A stretch of 64,000 nucleotides of DNA from Arctopsyche grandis (taxonomy: Eukaryota; Arthropoda; Insecta; Trichoptera; Hydropsychidae). Numbering within the stretch: the stretch's first letter is position 1; each line of letters begins with the position of its first letter. The position numbers and the translations under genes were made by a program. The stretch is from contig NC_135355.1 in NCBI RefSeq assembly GCF_051622035.1, positions 1,240,001-1,304,000 of the forward strand, written 5' to 3'. Shown in pieces: positions 59,464-64,000 of the stretch. The notes under the pieces were generated by a model. That model was not told the DNA's origin. It worked only from the letters and a program-made list of their open reading frames with translations, and searched no databases.

Positions 59464-59849
59464 GTAAAACGCACTACGAGTAGTAAATGAAGATATTGGC
59501 AAAGAAGTGTTATAAAAACACTTAAAGTTTAAGAAAGATATCTAGCTTGGTTTTAAAAATATTAAGGTTTTCAGAATTTACAAGACTATTCCAAATAATC
59601 CATAAGACTATTCCAAACTTAAGCCGCTCTGTATGAAAAAAAAGAAATCTGTAATCAATTTATTCGATTCGAGTTTGAGATAAAACGAGTGCTGTTATTA
59701 AAAATAAAGGGGTTGGACATAGAGGACAATTGAGGGATATAAAAGTAATGGTGATTATGTTTACATGTACACAAAACTGTTTTTGCAATGGATATCATTT
59801 TAATTGACGAATGTTAAATCCCCAATCCGCCCTCATTTTAGAATCATTC
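59464..59849. other. no gene seen
   Basis: AT-rich spacer ahead of the CpG-rich promoter region. Confidence 0.4.
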
Positions 59850-60600
59850 TCCCTTTAAAATCGTCGCCGGCGGATGATTTTAAATGACGTAGAAAATATT
59901 TTCGCATTCGAAGAGTCGGTTTGGTCGCGGGAAACGGCAATTCTTCGAGAGAACGCCGCCGCGTATGGACGAAGATCGGATAGTTTTGAACGATAATAAG
60001 AGCAATAAGAGGCGAAACGGCGAGCATGAGGGGGCGGTGCGCGCGTAATTTTCGAAGCAGAGTGTCGATTGACGTCACGCGTCCAGTGGTGGGCAGGGAG
60101 GGGGGAGGGGGCAGTGCGCAGGCGCGTCGTCGCTTTGTCGTTTCGGCTCTTCGGCTCTTCCGTGGGCCGCGAATCGCGAATCGCCAATCGCCAGTCTGCC
60201 GTCGACCGTCGACCGTCGAGCGAGACGCACGAACTCGCGCTCAGCCCGCCCGCCAACATGCTTTGCAAGGAATTGTGAGTGGCCGACCCCACCCCGCACC
60301 CCGCACCCCGCACCCCGCACCACCCCTCCCCGCCCCGCACCCTCTGCGCCCCCCGCTCGGCCGCCGCCCCCGCGCCCCCTCTCGCCTCTCCCGGCCGAGC
60401 CTGCGATCGATCGCCGCCCCGCAACCCCCCGCCCCCCCCCCCCCCTCCCTCCCCCAACCGATAATTTCATAGCAATTGGCGATAAGACGAATGCGACCGC
60501 GAAACGACACGCGACTTTCGACCCTATCGCTCCCCCCCCAACGCTCTAAATCCCGGCTCGTATCGATCGATAATCGATATTCGATAATAATACGAATCGA
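59850..60600 (+). promoter_or_regulatory. CpG-rich promoter region with CRE and NRF-1-like sites
   Basis: A sharp rise in GC and CpG content in an AT-rich window. It contains the palindromic CRE TGACGTCA at 60070-60077 (another, just outside, at 60703-60710) and an NRF-1/Ewg-like TGCGCAGGCGCG at about 60115-60126. These sit 130-190 bp above a candidate start codon. Long C-rich runs follow the exon (about 60285-60460). Long open frames on both strands here come from base composition, not genes. The direction of transcription is inferred from the donor at 60275. Confidence 0.6.
60258..60274 (+). CDS. candidate short first coding exon of an unidentified gene
   Basis: ATG at 60258, in a good context (CCAAC before it), is followed by five more codons reading MLCKE plus two bases, then GTGAGT, a near-perfect splice donor at 60275. 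It sits at the downstream edge of the CpG-rich promoter region. I cannot name the gene from six residues, and found no convincing second exon before the window end, so the first intron would exceed 3.7 kb. It could also be a non-coding first exon with a chance ATG. Confidence 0.35.
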
Positions 60601-60610
60601 ATCGTCTTTC

Positions 60611-61029
60611 TTTTGTTTTTTTTTTTTTTTTTTAATTTTTCATTTATTTTCACGCGGGCAATTGTTCAATTTGAAACGTCAAACGAGTGCAGTGCGAATA
60701 CGTGACGTCACCGATTTCGTCTGCGCTTCAAACCCACATGTCATTCACTCCCTCCTGTGCCTTGTCATAATATTGTGTTTGTTTGACTCACCTCTGCCAG
60801 TGATGATGACGATAATTATGACGTTTGACTGTATGACTTCCGTTTCCGTGCGAAATGTGTGCAAAAATGATCGATCGCCTCGCGCGATTACTACTGTCGA
60901 TGTGGAGCATTTTTTTTTTTGTCTCGCGATGTTGTGGCGATACTCGCATCTGTTTTTCAATCCATTTCCATTCATTCACCTACCTTATCGAGTGTGTAAA
61001 AAAATTGATGAAATGTTCGCACGATAAAA
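60611..61029. other. putative first-intron sequence, no gene seen
   Basis: This continues the CpG-rich region with falling GC, and includes a poly-T tract near 60615-60632 and a second full CRE (60703-60710). The open frames here lack recognisable domains. It is most likely intron or promoter-proximal sequence of the gene starting at 60258. Confidence 0.4.
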
Positions 61030-61696
61030 CTAGGTATGAAATTTCAGTCGAATAAATCAAAAGATTCCTGAGAAAAACTTAAAAAAAACAGCGTTTCTAT
61101 AGAGTTAAAGGTACCACTTGCGATTCAGATAAAAATATTCTAATATACAAATCAGTCGGATGCATTTTGGGAGAAAATTGAATTCAAAAACTTGAATAAA
61201 AGAAAACACCTATGTATAAGGAGAGGTACCATTTGCGGTCAATTTAGAAATTTGATAAAGATTTACGTCGTATCGATAAGAATTTCAGTCACCAATACTA
61301 TATTTAGGTTTCAGTTCGATAAGACTAACGGTATTCAAAAAATTCCCAAAATACACAAGACAGACAAACATGATTTTCTAGATCATGAAAACATGATCAG
61401 TAGAAACGTATTTTGGGCATCTATTTTTGTCAATTTTCATTTTAGCGTTTTAGGGCATTGAAAATGTTCAATTTTAGCATCTATTTTTATGAAGAGTTAA
61501 ATTTTAAATAATAAAAAATTTCGTTGAATTTTAATAAAATGTATATACATATATACAAATTAAAGACAACAGTTAAAAAATAATAGAAAAATTCAAAAAT
61601 GTTTTGGAATTAAAATTTCAATGAAAAAGACATGAATATAAAAATAAAAAGACAAAAAATATGAATATAAAAATATAATACCAATTAAAATTTATT

Positions 61697-61945
61697 AAAA
61701 CTCAACATGGAGCATATTTCTACAAATTCTTTTTTGAGATTGGAGCATATTTCTACAAATTCTTTTTTGAGATTTGTGCGACGATTGGTAACAATTATAT
61801 TGTATTTACTAAAATACCTTTCAGCATCCTCACTTTTGGCTACTATTTACAGTAGTAGACAAAAGCAGTTGCTTGGTTTCGACAGGAAAAACACCGTCTA
61901 TGGTAAACTGCAAGCTCTGTTTTATCCGCTCAATTTCTTCACATA
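61697..61945 (-). pseudogene. hAT transposase dimerisation-domain remnant, copy 1
   Basis: The minus strand reads EDAERYFSKYNIIVTNRRTN then LKKEFVEIC, the conserved hAT C-terminal dimerisation motif. Upstream, IERIKQSLQFTIDGVF is in another frame, so a shift lies at about the SSQK/AKSED junction. A 33-bp direct duplication at 61709-61775 further disrupts the C terminus. Confidence 0.8.
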
Positions 61946-62104
61946 ATAAATGGGCAAAGGTGTAGGAAGACCCTTCTAAATTGTCGATTAATTTTATAAA
62001 TTTCACTTTTCTTTGTTATTTTAGCATCTATTCGCATATTTTACGAATTTAGCATCTATTAGCACCAATTCCGAATTTTAGCATTAATAACAAAATGCCC
62101 AAAA

Positions 62105-62330
62105 AGTATTAAAACTCAACATGGAGCACATTTCTACAGATTCTTTTTTGAGATTTGCGCGACGATCGGTAACAATTATATTGTATTTACTAAAATACCT
62201 TTCAGCATCCTCACTTTTGGCTACTATTTACAGTAGTAGACAAAAGCAGTTGCTTGGTTTCGACAGGAAAAACACCGTCTATGGTAAACTGCAAGCTCTG
62301 TTTTATCCGCTCAATTTCTTCACATAATAA
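62105..62330 (-). pseudogene. hAT transposase dimerisation-domain remnant, copy 2
   Basis: Nearly identical to copy 1 and carries the same frameshift, so the duplication followed inactivation. It reads RSRKSQK-like in one frame and TDRRANLKKESVEMCSML in the dimerisation frame, with small differences from copy 1. Confidence 0.75.
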
Positions 62331-62585
62331 ATGGGCAAATGGATAGGAAGACCCTTCTAAATTGTCTATTCATTTTATAAATGTTATACAAATTTCACGT
62401 TTGTTTGTTATTTTAGCATCTTTTCGTATATTTTACGAATTTAGCATCTATTCCGAATTTTAGCATCAATTAAGCATTAATAGCAAAGTGCCCAAAATAC
62501 GTGTCTCTAGTGATCAGTGATCGATTCTAAATTCGAATCAGTCAAAAATCTGTTGTTACTTCGTACATACATACATAGATAAAGT

Positions 62586-64000
62586 AAAAATCTTTGAGTC
62601 TATCAAAAATGGTTCAAGAGTCACTCTTAAAAGCGCACCTAATATATATTTAAATTTGAATCTTGAATTGCCCCGAAAATTTATTTCATTCAAATTATCT
62701 ACCCTATTATGGTACTCTTTCTGCCTTTATTATATCTTTCTTTAGTGACTACTCGTCCCCTTTTCTTTTCTTTCAATTTGCTTTATAAGTATACTAGGTG
62801 CTACCTGGCTTCGCTCGGTAAATGGAAATAAAATGAAAACCTGACCGTCAAAAAATCGTTATCTGAACCACTTCCACTCTTTAGATCGTTTTGATATTTT
62901 ACCAAAATACTGGGATTAGTTAACATTGGAGTAAGCTAATGTCTCCAACATGCAGCTAGAATTGCATCGGTATCTTGTATAAGATCGAAGCGAGCTGGCT
63001 ATCCAAACGCAGTTTTCTACCGCCCCTTTGCAACCCCTTTGTAATTCAGGTTAAATAATCGATCAGGTTACTTTTTTAACCCATTTACTTGCATTTTTTT
63101 TCTTTTTGAAAAGAACAACTCAATTGAATTGACAGCATTTTTTAAAATAAATATTTTATTTATTTTAAAAAGATCTTTAAAATATATTTTAATCAATGCT
63201 CTGTATTGAATAAAATTTAAAATATTTAATTTGCCTGTTTTTTTTTTTTTTTTTTTAGAAACGGACTGTTATTTGAAAATCGTCCGGTACTAATTAATGT
63301 GTCGGCTTGTTTACTCGGATGTTTGCAAATGAGCGAAAAATCCGCTTGACGAACCTTTTCCGTGTAAAAATGCGTCAAAGTTGTAATTTTTTTTGCAAAA
63401 AAGCGTTAAATCTTTGCGCAATAAATACACCGCTGATGAAAAATTTACGAAAATAAACATGTTTTCTCTTTTTTAAAGTGGTAGTGTATAAAGGTCTAAC
63501 AAATCTGAAAAACAATTATCTACACGTACATAATATTATGCAGTAAAAAAAAATGAGTCGCTTTACGTCATTCGGACGTTTTTTGGGTTGTTTTTTTTTA
63601 AATTGAAAAATTAGACAATTTAAAATTTTACATAATATTTCAATTGAACGTTGCACTCGCCGTAACGCAATAATAAAATCAATCGCAAATTAAATCTACA
63701 TATGTATAATAACCCCGATAAATTGCCTCGAATCATCGTCACGATATCGTCGTAACCTCACACTACATCATAATACCTGTCAAACACAATGTTTTAATCG
63801 CTCGTTGTCACACGACAGACAGCCTTTCAATGCCTCGATTATGTGTACACTTCGCTCTCGATCAACCAGGCTAATGACGGGGAAGGAAACACGGACAATC
63901 GAAAAACACGGATAATCCGAACTATCAATTTTAAATACGTTCTGAAACACGCTAGCACATTTCTAATTCAGGCAACAAACTTAAACGTTCAATATGTATC
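62586..64000. other. no gene seen; Helitron-like end and spacer
   Basis: 62792-62830 is a reverse Helitron-like end (ACTAGGTGCTACCTGGCTTCG, then CTCGG). The rest is AT-rich with poly-T runs (63239-63256) and no recognisable exon. It may be intron of the gene that starts near 60258. Confidence 0.4.

Larger units (their letters stand above)
61401..62509 (-). mobile_element. hAT element with 8-bp target duplication inside an E-repeat
   Basis: Ends TAGAAACGTATTTTGGGCA and, on the minus strand, TAGAGACACGTATTTTGGGCA. Flanks ATGATCAG and GTGATCAG differ by one transition, and uninterrupted E-repeats read GTGATCAG. It contains two tandem copies of the transposase C terminus. Confidence 0.88.
61030..62585 (+). 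repeat. E-repeat copy split by a hAT element
   Basis: 61030-61400 and 62510-62585 together read as the right part of the E-repeat (AAATTTCAGTCGAATAAA, AGGTACCATTTGCGGTCAAT, GATCATGAAAACATGATCAG then TGATCGATTC, TACATAGATAAAGTA). The hAT element lies between. Confidence 0.8.

Noticed and set aside
59855..60472. Long overlapping frames on both strands, Gly/Arg- or Pro-rich
   Set aside because: Caused by high GC in the promoter region; no domain or splice support beyond the small ATG exon.

Overview
The window is eukaryotic nuclear DNA, almost certainly from an insect. It is AT-rich, has spliced genes with short GT-AG introns, insect-type proteins, TTAGG-like tracts, (TA)n and TACATA-type microsatellites, and a very dense load of transposons. 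There are no operons, no ribosomal RNA and no credible tRNA gene. I cannot fix the order or species from the sequence alone.

Three host genes can be rebuilt exon by exon with frames that close. (1) The mitochondrial citrate carrier SLC25A1 (44232 to 39464, minus strand) has five coding exons, 314 aa, and a likely 5' non-coding exon near 44.9 kb. (2) The SWI/SNF core subunit SNR1/SMARCB1 (51809 to 49016, minus strand) has seven coding exons and 371 aa. (3) PIG-L, the GPI-anchor GlcNAc-PI de-N-acetylase (55219 to 56368, plus strand), has four exons and 290 aa. A CpG-rich promoter-like region at about 59.85-60.6 kb, with two full CRE palindromes, an NRF-1-like site and a short ATG exon ending at a strong donor, probably starts a fourth gene that runs rightward, out of the window or through a long intron. 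The three identified genes work in separate processes (citrate export for lipid synthesis, chromatin remodelling, GPI-anchor synthesis); nothing suggests a shared pathway.

The first 39 kb hold no host gene that I can support. They are layered mobile-element debris: SINEs with different tRNA-like heads but one body and one 3' hairpin, Helitron-like ends (hairpin plus CTAGT), a piggyBac deletion derivative that keeps its cysteine-rich tail, several hAT elements, a foldback family with 8-9 bp target duplications (one with its empty site also in the window), a Jockey-like LINE 3' end in four copies, and paired TTAA MITEs. The host introns carry more: a solo LTR inside an old LINE copy in SLC25A1, and an LTR fragment in SNR1 intron 1. 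Between SLC25A1 and SNR1, a 3-kb interspersed repeat interrupts a Tigger remnant. It has expanded a 294-307 bp unit about seven times, giving fourteen copies of the ETS-type motif ACTTCCGG. Right of PIG-L lies a compact LTR element with matching LTRs, a primer-binding-like site, a polypurine tract and a target duplication; a solo LTR of the same family is at 52.8 kb.

The best candidates for something unusual are the ETS-motif array and its dimeric higher-order structure, the multi-head SINE family with a shared terminal hairpin, the large palindrome just upstream of PIG-L, the LTR-to-LTR open frame of the compact LTR element, and the well-dated nests of transposons.
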